64,000 nucleotides of DNA, taken from the NCBI RefSeq assembly GCF_004342845.1, contig NZ_SLXB01000006.1:1-64000 (forward strand), written 5' to 3'. Every line of letters starts with the position of its first letter. Position 1 is the first letter of the stretch. The position numbers were made by a program, and so were the translations under genes. Of the stretch, positions 49,746 to 59,318 are shown piece after piece. The notes under the pieces were generated by a model. It worked only from the letters and a program-made list of their open reading frames with translations. It did not search any database and had not been told where the DNA came from. This DNA comes from Prevotella heparinolytica (GTDB taxonomy: Bacteria > Bacteroidota > Bacteroidia > Bacteroidales > Bacteroidaceae).

Positions 49746-51308
49746 ATGATAAAAGGAAAGAAACGAGTGTTGACATGGAAGAACTATCACAAATATGTCG
49801 GAGTTATTTCGGCTGTATTTATGTTGTTCTTTTGTGTGTCAGGTGTTATTCTCAATCATAGGAAACTGTTTGCCGATTGCCAGATAAGTCGCGCATGGTT
49901 GCCCGGCAGCTATCATTTTCAGAACTATAACAACGGTATCCTTAAAGGTACGGTAGCTCTTGATGATAGTTTGGTGCTGGCTTATGGTTGTGCCGGCATC
50001 TGGCTGACGAATAAGGACTTCTCGGACTTTAAAGATTTCAATACCGGGCTTCCCCGTGGCGTTGACGGACGTAATATAAAGAATGTGGTAAAGACCGCTG
50101 AAGGTACTCTGTGGTGTGCGGCTTTGTACGACCTGTATCGCTATGATGGAAGCGGATGGGTGAAACAAGATTTGCCGGATAACGAGGAGCGTCTTTCTGA
50201 TGTCGCATTGGATAAAAAAGGTCGGCAGGTGTTGGCTTTAACGCGTTCTTCTGTTTATACCGTTTCGTTCTTGAATCTGAATGACAGTACGGTTTACAAG
50301 GTAGAGCGTCACCGGCTCCAATCGCCCGAAAATTACACGCCTAAGGTAACGCTGTTCAAGACCGTGTGGCTGTTGCACAGTGGCGAATTGTTCGGCATTG
50401 TGGGCAAATTAGCGGTAGATTTTGTTGCAGTGGTGATGGCTGTTCTCTGCCTGACGGGAATTCTGCTTTTCGTTTTTCCTTATGTCATGCGCAGGCACAA
50501 GCAACTGATGAGAGGAAAAATAAGGAAATGGGAAGGGACTGCCATGAAGTGGAGTCAACGGTGGCACAATCGTTTGGGGTATTACCTTTTGGCTTTATCT
50601 CTTTTAGTGGTGGTTACGGGCATGTGTCTTCGTCCGCCGTTAATGATTCCTTTGGTACTGACGAAAAGTTCGCCTTTGCCGGGTACCGTACAAGATCAGG
50701 AGAATGTGTGGAGCGACAAACTCCGGGCCATACGCTGGGACAAGGCGGAAAATGCTTGGTTGGTATCTACCTCCGACGGATTTATAAGGGTGGATGAGCA
50801 GTTTAGGTTGCCTCCGGTTTTATTGCCTTCGGAAAAGTCGCCTGCAGTCAGTCCGATGGGAATTACCGTCTTTAAGCAGGAGAACGATGGTGGGTGGCTG
50901 GTAGGCTCATTCAGCGGCATGTACCGTTGGTCTCCGGCAAGCGGTGAAGTGGCGGATTATTTTTCAGGCCGTCCGGTAGAGAAAAGGAAAGCACGTCCGA
51001 TTGCTGCGAATATGGTCAGTGGTTATACGGATGACGTGGGAACAGGCAAGCTTATAACGTTTGATTATGTGAAAGGTGCGATAGGGCTGCCGATTATGCC
51101 GCAACTGCTGAAAGAACAGCCCATGTCGCTTTGGAACTTCGCTCTTGAACTGCATGTAGGAAGGTGTTATTCTCCGTTTTTGGGCCCCTTTTCAGAGTTG
51201 TTTGTTTTCCTTTCGGGATTGCTCATTACGTTAGTGCTCCTGTCCGGTTATATTGTCTACAGCCGGCGAAAGAAGAAACGAGGAAATAATAGAGATATGT
51301 ATCAATAA
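49746..51308 (+). CDS. PepSY-associated transmembrane protein
   Basis: A 520-aa membrane protein. The first helix (about 17-40, VGVISAVFMLFFCVSGVIL) is followed by NHRK, the usual PepSY-TM pattern with a heme-ligating-type His. A periplasmic beta-propeller-like domain with Trp/Asp repeats is at about 65-190. More helices lie at about 225-260 and 280-310 (WHNRLGYYLLALSLLVVVTG), and a last one at about 485-510. Such proteins are often encoded with siderophore or heme receptors and may act as ferric reductases. The start at 49746 is preferred because AGGAG lies just upstream. Confidence 0.8.
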   Translation: MIKGKKRVLTWKNYHKYVGVISAVFMLFFCVSGVILNHRKLFADCQISRAWLPGSYHFQNYNNGILKGTVALDDSLVLAYGCAGIWLTNKDFSDFKDFNTGLPRGVDGRNIKNVVKTAEGTLWCAALYDLYRYDGSGWVKQDLPDNEERLSDVALDKKGRQVLALTRSSVYTVSFLNLNDSTVYKVERHRLQSPENYTPKVTLFKTVWLLHSGELFGIVGKLAVDFVAVVMAVLCLTGILLFVFPYVMRRHKQLMRGKIRKWEGTAMKWSQRWHNRLGYYLLALSLLVVVTGMCLRPPLMIPLVLTKSSPLPGTVQDQENVWSDKLRAIRWDKAENAWLVSTSDGFIRVDEQFRLPPVLLPSEKSPAVSPMGITVFKQENDGGWLVGSFSGMYRWSPASGEVADYFSGRPVEKRKARPIAANMVSGYTDDVGTGKLITFDYVKGAIGLPIMPQLLKEQPMSLWNFALELHVGRCYSPFLGPFSELFVFLSGLLITLVLLSGYIVYSRRKKKRGNNRDMYQ

Positions 51309-51332
51309 TAATCAATTTAAAACCTAAGAAGA

Positions 51333-51812
51333 ATGAAAAAGTTTAGAACAATGATTGCCATGGTCATGGCGGTAGTGAATCTGTGTTTGGTGTCAACCTC
51401 TTGCAGCAATGATAAAGACGAACCCGTGATTCCGGCGGCCAAGAGCATTGCCGGCAGTTACAAGGGAAATGTAAAGTGTGTTGTAGGTAAAAGTGAGAGT
51501 ACATTTGAGAATATAGCTTTCTCTTTAGCGGCTCCTAACGACGCCACGTTGGACATCAATATCGGCGCGTTTGGTAATCCGCCGATGGCAGTGCCTGCAT
51601 TTACTGTCAAAGGTGTAAAGGTGACAGGGACTGATGGCACTTACGCTTTGTCCCCTACGGAGTTCAGCGGAACCACCGATGCCGGGAAAAAATATTCGGG
51701 TACGTTGAGAGGTGCGTTTGCTCAGGGAAAACTTACAGTGGAATTCAGCCTGAATTATGGTGCCATGCCGATGGCCTTGATTTGCACGTTTACCGGGACG
51801 AAACAGAAATGA
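51333..51812 (+). CDS. Calycin-like lipoprotein
   Basis: An SPII lipoprotein of 159 aa. The lipid Cys24 is followed by SNDKDE, an acidic signal typical of surface-exposed lipoproteins. The mature part is an eight-stranded beta-barrel type (SIAGSYKGNVKCVVGKSEST, TGTDGTYALSPTEFSGTTDA, KLTVEFSLNYG), as in calycin-like proteins of Bacteroides. It occupies the place where other hmu operons carry the heme-binding lipoprotein HmuY. A heme- or porphyrin-capture role is inferred. Its stop overlaps the receptor start (ATGA). Confidence 0.75.
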   Translation: MKKFRTMIAMVMAVVNLCLVSTSCSNDKDEPVIPAAKSIAGSYKGNVKCVVGKSESTFENIAFSLAAPNDATLDINIGAFGNPPMAVPAFTVKGVKVTGTDGTYALSPTEFSGTTDAGKKYSGTLRGAFAQGKLTVEFSLNYGAMPMALICTFTGTKQK

Positions 51813-53974
51813 CACCGACAATGAAAGAGAAAATCTTTGTATTCTTTCTTTTGCTTTGCGGACTGCATGCGTCTCTTTGGGCAGATTCCTTTGATGTGAG
51901 AGGGCGTGTGCTCGATGATACCGGCAGTCCGCTGGCAGGTGCCCATGTCAGAATATCGAATCAGGAACATTCTGCGGTGACCGATAAGGATGGGCGTTTC
52001 CGCTTGGCGGTAAATTCCGAGGGCGTGTTGAGGGTGCAGGTATCCTACGTCGGTTTTCAGACGGAAACCTTCGTGCTGCATGTCGGTGCCAAGGCCGGCG
52101 AGCAGGTGTTGCGCCTGACGCCTGATGTGGCAGCCTTGCAACAAGTAGTGGTTACTGCTACCCGAACGCCCAAGACACTGAAGGAAGTTCCGGTGGTTAC
52201 ACGGCTGATTACATCGGCCGACATCCGCAAAGCCGATGCCACCAACGTGCAGGATTTGCTTACGGAGGAGTTGCCCGGTTTGGAGTTCGGTTATGCCATG
52301 AGTCAGGAAACATCGCTCACGATGAATGGTTTCGGCGGTAATTCCGTGCTTTTTCTGGTGGACGGCGAACGCCTTGCCGGAGAGACAATGAATAACGTGG
52401 ATTACAGCCGTTTGAACCTTGATAATGTGGGAAGGATAGAGGTTGTGAAAGGTGCTGCGTCGGCTCTTTATGGGGCCAATGCCGTGGCCGGTGTGGTGAA
52501 TATCATCACTCGCGAAAGCAGTGAGCCGTGGACTGCCAATATCAACTCCCGCTATCGAGATGCCGGGAAGGAGTGGAGACATGGAGGTACTTTCAGTTTT
52601 AACTCTGGCAAATGGAATTCGCAAACAAACCTGCAACGTACTGTCATGGAGTCTATTCGTCTGACCGATGCTTTCGATACGAATTCGAAGATACAACAAG
52701 TCTACGGTGGAAAAACTTTCAATGTAAAGGAACGGCTTGTTTTCAAAGCTACCGACGGATTGAAGCTGATTGCAAGAGGCGGATATTTTGTTCGCGAGAG
52801 CAATCGTGCCAACTATGACGATCATTATAAGGATTACAACGGAGGCTTGAAAGTAGTCTGTGATTTCAGTAAGGAGCAGAATCTCGAAATCTCGTATGGT
52901 TACGACCGATACGACAAGTTTCGTTTCATAGGAGGCAAGCGCACTCACGACCACGATTACAGTAATTGCCAGCACGTTGTTCGTGCGCTCTATACTCATC
53001 AGTTCGGACAAAACATGCTGACTGTCGGTGGAGACTACCTGAACGATTATTTGACAACTTATCAGTTTCTTGATAATGAAGCTCACAGGCAGTACATCGT
53101 GGATGCTTTCGCTCAGTTCGATTATAATCCCACACAGTGGCTCAATTTTGTGGCAAGTCTTAGGCACGACTATTTCTCCGCTTCAAAGGCCAATGCCGTA
53201 ACAGCACGTATTGCCACCATGTTTAAGTGGGACTGTTTCTCCATACGTGCCAACTATGCCGGTGGATTTCGTGCTCCTACGTTGAAGGAAATGTATATGC
53301 ACTTTGACATGGCAGGTATTCAGATGGTTTACGGTAATCCTGACCTGAAGCCGGAAAGAAGCAACAACTTCAATCTGGCATTGGAGCACAACGGACACAT
53401 TCGTAACGGAGTGCTTGCCGGACAATACAGCCTGACGCTTACAGGGTATTACAATAAGTATGACAGGCGCATCACTACAACGGATTTTCCCGGTGATGCC
53501 GTTCGTGAGAAAGGGGCGATATATTGCAATGAGGATGGCGTCACGGTGTCGGGCATTGACTTCGGAACTCAGTATCGAACAGAATCGGGGGTTGGAATAA
53601 AGCTGAATTACAACTATCTTCATACAAGCGGCAGTTCCATTGATTCGCAATTTTCACAGCCGCGTCCTCACTCTGCCACTTGGCGAATAGACTTCGATCG
53701 TCAATTGTGTAGTATATACGGACTGAACATTGCTCTTTCAGGACGTTACTTATCTAAACCCGACACGAAGTTGAAAGAATTCGACAATGCCTACCAGTTA
53801 TGGAAGTTTTCTCTGCAACAGCGTATTTGGCAAGGGATTAGCGTGAATTGTGTTATAGACAACCTTTTTGCCTATAAACCCGAAGTGTACTATTGGAATT
53901 CTGCACCGACTGCAGGACGGACATGGTCGGTAGGCATTTCTCTTGATGTCGATAGGATTGTATCGGGATTGTGA
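51809..53974 (+). CDS. TonB-dependent receptor, HmuR-like
   Basis: A 721-aa outer-membrane receptor. The signal peptide runs to about LWADS, then a carboxypeptidase-like domain (about 25-105; RGRVLDDTGSPLAGAHVR), plug (about 112-235; VVVTATRTPKTLKEVPVVT, IEVVKGAASALYGANAVAGV) and barrel with FRAPTLKEMYMHF and ending VGISLDVDRIVSGL. It belongs to the hemin/cobalamin/siderophore class. ATG 51809 overlaps the previous stop; 51821 is an alternative. Its place at the end of the hmu operon makes heme or another tetrapyrrole the likely ligand. Confidence 0.88.
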   Translation: MTPTMKEKIFVFFLLLCGLHASLWADSFDVRGRVLDDTGSPLAGAHVRISNQEHSAVTDKDGRFRLAVNSEGVLRVQVSYVGFQTETFVLHVGAKAGEQVLRLTPDVAALQQVVVTATRTPKTLKEVPVVTRLITSADIRKADATNVQDLLTEELPGLEFGYAMSQETSLTMNGFGGNSVLFLVDGERLAGETMNNVDYSRLNLDNVGRIEVVKGAASALYGANAVAGVVNIITRESSEPWTANINSRYRDAGKEWRHGGTFSFNSGKWNSQTNLQRTVMESIRLTDAFDTNSKIQQVYGGKTFNVKERLVFKATDGLKLIARGGYFVRESNRANYDDHYKDYNGGLKVVCDFSKEQNLEISYGYDRYDKFRFIGGKRTHDHDYSNCQHVVRALYTHQFGQNMLTVGGDYLNDYLTTYQFLDNEAHRQYIVDAFAQFDYNPTQWLNFVASLRHDYFSASKANAVTARIATMFKWDCFSIRANYAGGFRAPTLKEMYMHFDMAGIQMVYGNPDLKPERSNNFNLALEHNGHIRNGVLAGQYSLTLTGYYNKYDRRITTTDFPGDAVREKGAIYCNEDGVTVSGIDFGTQYRTESGVGIKLNYNYLHTSGSSIDSQFSQPRPHSATWRIDFDRQLCSIYGLNIALSGRYLSKPDTKLKEFDNAYQLWKFSLQQRIWQGISVNCVIDNLFAYKPEVYYWNSAPTAGRTWSVGISLDVDRIVSGL

Positions 53975-53989
53975 TACGGTACCTCCCCC

Positions 53990-54007
53990 CATGCGGGCAT
54001 GTTTTTT
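53990..54007 (+). terminator. Short terminator after the hmu operon
   Basis: CATGC and GCATG form a short stem followed by six T. It is in the 41-bp gap between convergent genes. Weak stem, so moderate confidence. Confidence 0.5.
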
Positions 54008-54015
54008 CCGGCAAC

Positions 54016-54867
54016 TTATGCCATCTTTATGTGTGTGAGCCGTGTATATTTTCTACTTCCTGCCATGTAGGTACGTGCCACGCGGGCAGATGCGATTTCT
54101 ATCGTTTCTCCCGGTCGGTAGGCATGTTCTGCGGCAGGCAGTTGGCACGAACTTCGGCTTGCCGTGCGTGCATTGATTCTGAAAGTAACCAGATTTCCGG
54201 AGGCATCTTTCAGTTTCAACACTTGGCGTACGTAGAAATAGGCTGTGGTTCCTCTGACTTGAGTTTTGTAGGGGTTATCTTCTACTGTGACGCTGAGCAC
54301 GGTCAAGGTCAGATTTTCCAGTTTCTCTCCTTCTTTCCCCAGAAAACGCCCGTTGCTTGTTGCCTGTTTCGCTCTTCTTCGTTGGATGTCCAGACTGACT
54401 GAATGGTAAATCTTGGCTATCTGTACGAAACGTTCTTGTTTCGGTATCCGCGGTTGGAATTTGAAGGCTATCCATGAAAGATAGGCGGGATCTATGCGAA
54501 GTATCTCGTGCAAAAAGTGTCCGTGGTATTTGCCGAAAGAAATGATATCATCTCCTTTGCTCTGCATCCTTTTGGCATTATATTCCACTATTATCAGGCG
54601 GCGGATGGAGTAGAAACACAGTGTGCTTGCCATCCGCAAGGATTCGTGTATGTCGGCAGAAAGGTCGCAAATGAAGAAAATAGATTGCCGTTCGGGCAGA
54701 GGAGAGTATATCCATAAAGAGTACCGGGGATATTCGGGACGAGGCAGCACGACAAGATAAGTGCCTGCTTCCTTGTAGGAAGCCTTTCCTTGATTGTACG
54801 TGTTCAGCTTACTGTACAACAGGTCTTGTTCTACTTGGGAAATACCCGGAATTTGCGGATTAGCCAT
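54016..54867 (-). CDS. Hypothetical protein with ExoX-like C-terminal motif
   Basis: A 283-aa cytoplasmic protein. The middle segment ISFGKYHGHFLHEILRIDPA followed by YLSWIAF (about residues 112-140) matches the small domain found at the C-terminus of ExoX-type exonucleases and of other proteins (FGKYKG...DPxYLxW). The N-terminal part (about 20-100) is mixed alpha/beta. The C-terminal part (about 180-283) is beta-rich with TVLSVTVEDNPYKTQVRGTT. No nuclease catalytic Asp/Glu set is visible, so no activity is proposed. A -7 box, CAAATATA (plus strand 54887-54894), lies just upstream. Confidence 0.65.
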   Translation of the reverse strand: MANPQIPGISQVEQDLLYSKLNTYNQGKASYKEAGTYLVVLPRPEYPRYSLWIYSPLPERQSIFFICDLSADIHESLRMASTLCFYSIRRLIIVEYNAKRMQSKGDDIISFGKYHGHFLHEILRIDPAYLSWIAFKFQPRIPKQERFVQIAKIYHSVSLDIQRRRAKQATSNGRFLGKEGEKLENLTLTVLSVTVEDNPYKTQVRGTTAYFYVRQVLKLKDASGNLVTFRINARTASRSSCQLPAAEHAYRPGETIEIASARVARTYMAGSRKYTRLTHIKMA

Positions 54868-54996
54868 CTCTCGAATTCTGTTTTCTCAAATATATGTTTT
54901 TTGAGATTAAAATTCAAACTTTCCGCAAGAAATGTTTGTCAGGTATTATCCGATGCCGGTATAGTTAGGGATGTTCTTGAAAACGACTGCCCTTTT

Positions 54997-56055
54997 TTAA
55001 AACCGGGTCATCAATTCCAATACAATCTTATCTTGTTCTGATTCTTTGGCGATACTATTACTTGCATAGAAGTATTTCTCGTAGTTCAGCCGCAAGTCTG
55101 TGCGGAATGCTTTGCAGAGGCTGAAAGTGATGTCGCCCGTCAATCGTTGTCGTTTGTGGTCGGTCACGACAAGAACGCCGGTCTCTTTATCCGTTGTTTT
55201 GGCATCGCTTTGGTCGGTCATCATGTCATAACGTAGCAGAAAAGACAGCTTGTTGAATACTTTTCGTAGCGGTAAATCATAGTTTATGAAAGTATTTGCG
55301 GCATGCACGTTTCCGAAAGCATTGTCGGCGTATTGTTTGTACAAATATTCTCCTTCGATATGAAAACGCCCTGATTCATAATAGGCGCCGATGTCATAGG
55401 ACCGCATACGTATTTCTTGGGGTTGTATGCTTTGGACACTGAGGGTCAGGTTCAGTGTTTTAGCAAAGAAGAATTGAGCTTTTGCCGAGAAGTTTACTTC
55501 CTTGTGCCACTCTTTCTGGTTGGTCAGTCCCGAACCATTGAAAAGCCCCCCTTCTACGGTGATGGGTATATCGGTAGGGAAGGTATAGCCTATGGTGAAA
55601 CCCACATCGCGCACATTTCCCACTTGCTTGGCAATGAATGAACGGTTTGGAAAATATTGTTGATGCGGCGAACGGTGTGCATCGATGGTGAAAGGCACAC
55701 GCATTTGTCCGGCGGTAAGCATCAGTCCTTTGGTAGGAAAAAGCCGGGCATAGGCATCCAACATTTTTATTTTCCCTTCGTCCGAAAGATCTATTTCCGC
55801 TTTGTAGGCAACAATGGGAAAAATGTTGCCTGTTATGCTGATGCGGGCATTGCGCACCTCGAAACGTCCTGCCCCCATTGTTGTCTGATATTCAAATTTG
55901 GAACGGATGGTTCCATGCACTTCGGGCAGATGATCTTTGGTCTCCGGCTTTTCTTTTTCTATTTTTTTCCCATCTTCGTTGATTGAAGGATTTTGGGCTT
56001 TTGCGGTCAATGACAGGAAGGCCATGAGTATAGCCAATGCGCTTTTTTTCATCAT
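54997..56055 (-). CDS. Phosphate-selective porin O/P family
   Basis: An outer-membrane porin of 352 aa. The signal peptide ends at TAKAQ (about 21), a charged linker rich in Glu/Lys follows, and then a 16-stranded barrel: VHGTIRSKFEYQTTMGAGRF, FEVRNARISITGNI, LTAGQMRVPFTIDAHRSPHQ, with a terminal Phe (VLELMTRF). This matches porin O/P proteins, whose members in Bacteroidota carry phosphate or pyrophosphate. Specificity here is unknown. A -7 box, CAAAGTTA (plus strand 56085-56092), lies 30 bp upstream. Confidence 0.82.
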   Translation of the reverse strand: MMKKSALAILMAFLSLTAKAQNPSINEDGKKIEKEKPETKDHLPEVHGTIRSKFEYQTTMGAGRFEVRNARISITGNIFPIVAYKAEIDLSDEGKIKMLDAYARLFPTKGLMLTAGQMRVPFTIDAHRSPHQQYFPNRSFIAKQVGNVRDVGFTIGYTFPTDIPITVEGGLFNGSGLTNQKEWHKEVNFSAKAQFFFAKTLNLTLSVQSIQPQEIRMRSYDIGAYYESGRFHIEGEYLYKQYADNAFGNVHAANTFINYDLPLRKVFNKLSFLLRYDMMTDQSDAKTTDKETGVLVVTDHKRQRLTGDITFSLCKAFRTDLRLNYEKYFYASNSIAKESEQDKIVLELMTRF

Positions 56056-56166
56056 TCGGTTATTGTTGATTGGTTTATAGGTCGCAAAGTTACTGAATAA
56101 TGTATTATCTTTCTATGTCGATGATGTTTCATTCTTGTTTCTTTCTTGTTTATAGCGAGAAGAGCA

Positions 56167-56210
56167 ACAAGAACATGACAAGAACATGACAAGAAGATGA
56201 TAAGAAGATG
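56167..56210. repeat. Tandem repeat, 4 x 11 bp
   Basis: Two identical units ACAAGAACATG, then ACAAGAAGATG and ATAAGAAGATG. The period of 11 bp is half the 22-bp period seen elsewhere. It lies in the divergent gap between the porin and the protease gene. Confidence 0.85.
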
Positions 56211-56344
56211 GTTTATGAAAAATGCGGCCTTTCTCGTTTGCAGGAAAAAAGATTTTCCGTATCTTTACTATGTCGTAACAGAGTAGGCATTAGTCTGGAA
56301 ACCATCTATTTTTTTGGGGGGGTATAATCAAAATACATTTGTTT

Positions 56345-57544
56345 ATGAAGAAAACTCTTTTCTTTATTTGTCTTTTTTCGGCTCTATTCTCTTTGAGAAG
56401 TGTTGCGGCTGTTCCCGATGGAGTTATTCCGTTTATCTTTGACGGACATCTGTATCTCCAATCTACCTTGAATGATACAGTTCCTGTTACCATTATTTAC
56501 GATACAGGAGCTGACTTTCTGTATCTTGATGAAGATTATTTAAAACTTAAAAATCTTCAAAACGCTTTCGGAAGAAAAGGAAAGGCAAAAATGGGAGGTG
56601 CAGGAAATAGCGAGCCTAAACTCATAGACATATTCATTGACCCGGTTAAAATCCATTGTGGAGAGCAGGAATACGAAAACCAGATTACACCTATAATTAA
56701 GTTGCGTGATATTCTTGGGAGGCATACTGACGGTTTATTAGGCAATACTCACCTATTAAAGACTCCTTTGGAGATTAATTTCAGCGAGTGCTGCATACGT
56801 CAGTTAAAAGAACCTTTTTCAGTTGGTTTGCTTGATAATTATATAAAACTTAACGCTCGATTTGAGGATAACCGCATTGATGTAAAGGCGAAGCTACAAA
56901 TCGACGATAAAAATATGTTGGAGGGTTGGTTTAGAATGGATTTAGGGTGTGGCTCCACTATTATTCTTACTAATAAAACTGCATCTTCGCTAAATCTTAC
57001 GGATACACCAAAAGCATATTTCTGCACACAGGCCGGAGGTGTTGGCGGTGCTTCTGATGATGTTACGGTGAGGGCTGCAAAATTCTGCATGGTCGATACG
57101 CTTGAAAATCTTGTGATAGATTATTCTCTCAATGAAAAGGGCGCATTATCATTTGGCAGACCCTATATAGGTATAATAGGTAATGAAATATGGTCTCTCT
57201 ACGATATCGTTTTAGACCCGGCAAACTCTTCTGTATGGGTAAAACGTAATAAAAATAAGGGAACTTATGCCCAATCCTCTGTAACGCATATGGCAACTGT
57301 CGACCGCACAGATATTTGCGATGGCTGGATTGTCAATGGCTTATATAAAGGAGGTATAGCAGAACGGGCCGGTATTGAGATAGGTGATATAATTATAGCC
57401 ATAAATAATCGTCTTGTTAAAAAAATAACATGGGAAGAGCAACGAAAAGGTTTGGGGCTTAAAGGAGAAACTATATATACCATTAAGAAAGCCAACGGTA
57501 AGATAATTTCCTATACCTTGTTTATTGACAAACAGATTATTTAA
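56345..57544 (+). CDS. Secreted aspartic protease-like protein with PDZ domain
   Basis: An exported protein of 399 aa with a signal peptide (about 1-21, ending SVAAV). Residues about 28-160 form a retropepsin-like half with IIYDTGADFLYL. A second half (about 170-290) has FRMDLGCGSTIIL in place of a DTG. A C-terminal PDZ domain (about 315-395) includes GGIAERAGIEIGDIIIAINN. This arrangement is common in Bacteroides aspartyl protease family proteins; substrates are unknown. Base composition is visibly more A/T-rich than its neighbours, which suggests acquisition or relaxed selection. TACATTTG at 56334-56341 abuts the ATG and may be chance. Confidence 0.8.
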   Translation: MKKTLFFICLFSALFSLRSVAAVPDGVIPFIFDGHLYLQSTLNDTVPVTIIYDTGADFLYLDEDYLKLKNLQNAFGRKGKAKMGGAGNSEPKLIDIFIDPVKIHCGEQEYENQITPIIKLRDILGRHTDGLLGNTHLLKTPLEINFSECCIRQLKEPFSVGLLDNYIKLNARFEDNRIDVKAKLQIDDKNMLEGWFRMDLGCGSTIILTNKTASSLNLTDTPKAYFCTQAGGVGGASDDVTVRAAKFCMVDTLENLVIDYSLNEKGALSFGRPYIGIIGNEIWSLYDIVLDPANSSVWVKRNKNKGTYAQSSVTHMATVDRTDICDGWIVNGLYKGGIAERAGIEIGDIIIAINNRLVKKITWEEQRKGLGLKGETIYTIKKANGKIISYTLFIDKQII

Positions 57545-58048
57545 TGGAAACTGCATTCTTCCTGATATTCCATACAGTCCATAACTTCGCTGAGAAATCT
57601 GCAGGTTATGGGTCTAAATTTTAATCCGGTTGAAAATATTTCCGGTGAAAAAGTGTAGATAACGTATTTGTTTCATCGCAATGTTCAGCGAGAACTCTCG
57701 TTTGCTTTGCAATTCGTGCCTCAGATGGAGTGCCGAGTTCTGTCTTATATCGAGGGTATCTAAGTCGTATACTTAGATACCCCCTCGCCGGAAGGTGTTC
57801 TGGCAGGGGGGCGGCCAGCCTCCGGATTTTCTGCGAAAAATGGATGTGGTGCGGTAAATGTTAATTATAAATCGTGCTCTCTCGGTTATTTATTGTTTCA
57901 AACATCCTATCGGAACCATGTAGCTTCCTGTGCTTACTTTGTCGTTTGATTCCTCTGATTCAAACAAAGTCGTCGGGTGCATTGTGATTTCTATGGCAAA
58001 GGCATGCTAAAAAGGTTTATCTTTTCTGTTTTTCTGCTTAAAATCACG
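57545..58048. other. Intergenic region with palindromic 22-bp repeat
   Basis: About 500 bp without a credible gene. GTCTTATAT (57742) and GTCGTATAC (57764) are spaced by 22 bp. GGGTATCTAAGT (57754-57765) and ACTTAGATACCC (57771-57782) form a perfect 12-bp stem with a 5-nt loop. No other feature is recognised. Confidence 0.6.
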
Positions 58049-58056
58049 TACTTTTG
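58049..58056 (+). promoter_or_regulatory. -7 box of the mnmA transcript
   Basis: TACTTTTG is a perfect TAnnTTTG match, 168 bp upstream of mnmA, giving a leader of about 160 nt that contains a short reading frame (58193-58225). Confidence 0.5.
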
Positions 58057-58192
58057 CAGATAGAAAATGTTCAATGCCGAACTTGGACACCGGTTCTGTT
58101 GCCATGCTCTGAAGTGTATTCGGCGTAAACAGTGGCAATGGAAGGCTAATACAAGTATCTTTTTAATAAAAGCAGAATAAGGCAGAGAAATA

Positions 58193-58225
58193 ATGATTAC
58201 GATAATTTGGCTATATTCGAAGTGA
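58193..58225 (+). CDS. Possible 10-aa leader peptide upstream of mnmA
   Basis: ATG to TGA encodes [10 protein letters not shown]. The stop codon shares its last base with the mnmA start (TGATG), so ribosomes could pass straight to mnmA. This may be chance. No ribosome-stalling motif is recognised. Confidence 0.3.
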   Translation: MITIIWLYSK

Positions 58226-59313
58226 TGGGCAAATCCGGCAAAAGAGTATTGGTTGGCATGAGTGGGGGCATAGATAGTACTGCCACCTGCCTGATGTTGA
58301 AAGAGCAAGGCTGCGAGATTGTGGGCCTTACCATGTGGGTATGGGGAGACGAACCGGTCGAAGCCCGCAGGCTTGCCCGCAGCATGGGTATCGAACACCA
58401 TGTGGCAGACGAACGTGAGGCTTTTCGCGGCGTAATCGTGCAGAATTTTATCGACGAATATCGTAGGGGGCGTACTCCCAATCCTTGCGTAATGTGCAAC
58501 CCGTTGTTTAAATTCCGCATCCTGACGGAGTGGGCGGACAGGCTGGGATGCGCATACGTCTCCACCGGGCATTATACCCGTTTGGAAGAACGTAACGGGA
58601 AGGTCTATATACTTGTAGGAGACGACGATAAGAAAGACCAGTCTTATTTCCTTTGGCGGTTGGGGCAGGATGTCTTGAAGCGATGCATCTTTCCGTTGGG
58701 CACTTATACCAAAGTGCAGGTGCGCGAATATCTTCGCGACAGGGGATATACGCTCAAGGCAGAAGAGGGTGAAAGCATGGAAGTATGTTTCGTCAAGGGA
58801 GACTATCGGGATTTCCTGCGCGAACATTCTCCGGAGATAGACCGTGAGGTAGGGCCGGGGTGGTTCGTCGACTCGGAAGGAGTGAAGCTGGGAGAGCATA
58901 AAGGCTTCCCATATTACACCATCGGGCAGCGTAAAGGGTTGGAAATAGCCTTGGGCAAGCCGGCTTATGTCCTGAAGATAAATCCGCAGAAAAATACGGT
59001 CATGCTGGGAGATGCCGAACAATTAAAGACAGAATACATGCTTACCGAGCAGGATAACCTGACGGATGAAAACGAATTCTTTGGCACTAAGGAACTCACC
59101 GTGCGCATCCGCTACCGCAGCAAACCTATTCCTTGTACGGTGAAGCGTCTGGAAGACGGGCGTTTGCTGGTTCATTTCTTATCGGAAGCCTCTGCCATCG
59201 CTCCGGGGCAGTCCGCCGTATTTTATATCGGCAATCGGGTAGTCGGCGGTTCGTTTATTGCCTCCCAACGGGGTATCGGGATGTATATTGCTAAACATAA
59301 TAATGAAACATAA
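58225..59313 (+). CDS. mnmA: tRNA 2-thiouridine(34) synthase MnmA-type
   Basis: Cytoplasmic enzyme of 362 aa that adds the 2-thio group to wobble U34 of tRNA-Lys, -Glu and -Gln. The PP-loop is [15 protein letters not shown] (about residues 11-25). The catalytic Cys pair lies in NPCVMCN and SMEVCFV. The binding segment [11 protein letters not shown] and the C-terminal beta-barrel with [19 protein letters not shown] are present. Bacteroides genomes often carry more than one MnmA, so this may be a paralogue. It is followed 5 bp later by the subtilase gene. Confidence 0.9.
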   Translation: MGKSGKRVLVGMSGGIDSTATCLMLKEQGCEIVGLTMWVWGDEPVEARRLARSMGIEHHVADEREAFRGVIVQNFIDEYRRGRTPNPCVMCNPLFKFRILTEWADRLGCAYVSTGHYTRLEERNGKVYILVGDDDKKDQSYFLWRLGQDVLKRCIFPLGTYTKVQVREYLRDRGYTLKAEEGESMEVCFVKGDYRDFLREHSPEIDREVGPGWFVDSEGVKLGEHKGFPYYTIGQRKGLEIALGKPAYVLKINPQKNTVMLGDAEQLKTEYMLTEQDNLTDENEFFGTKELTVRIRYRSKPIPCTVKRLEDGRLLVHFLSEASAIAPGQSAVFYIGNRVVGGSFIASQRGIGMYIAKHNNET

Positions 59314-59318
59314 AATAT

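Noticed and set aside
51755..53167. Minus-strand open frame of about 470 codons
   Set aside because: Antisense to the TonB receptor gene; no family signature.
57991..59022. Minus-strand open frame of about 343 codons over mnmA
   Set aside because: Antisense to a clear MnmA; its 3' part lies in a leader region and no motif is present.
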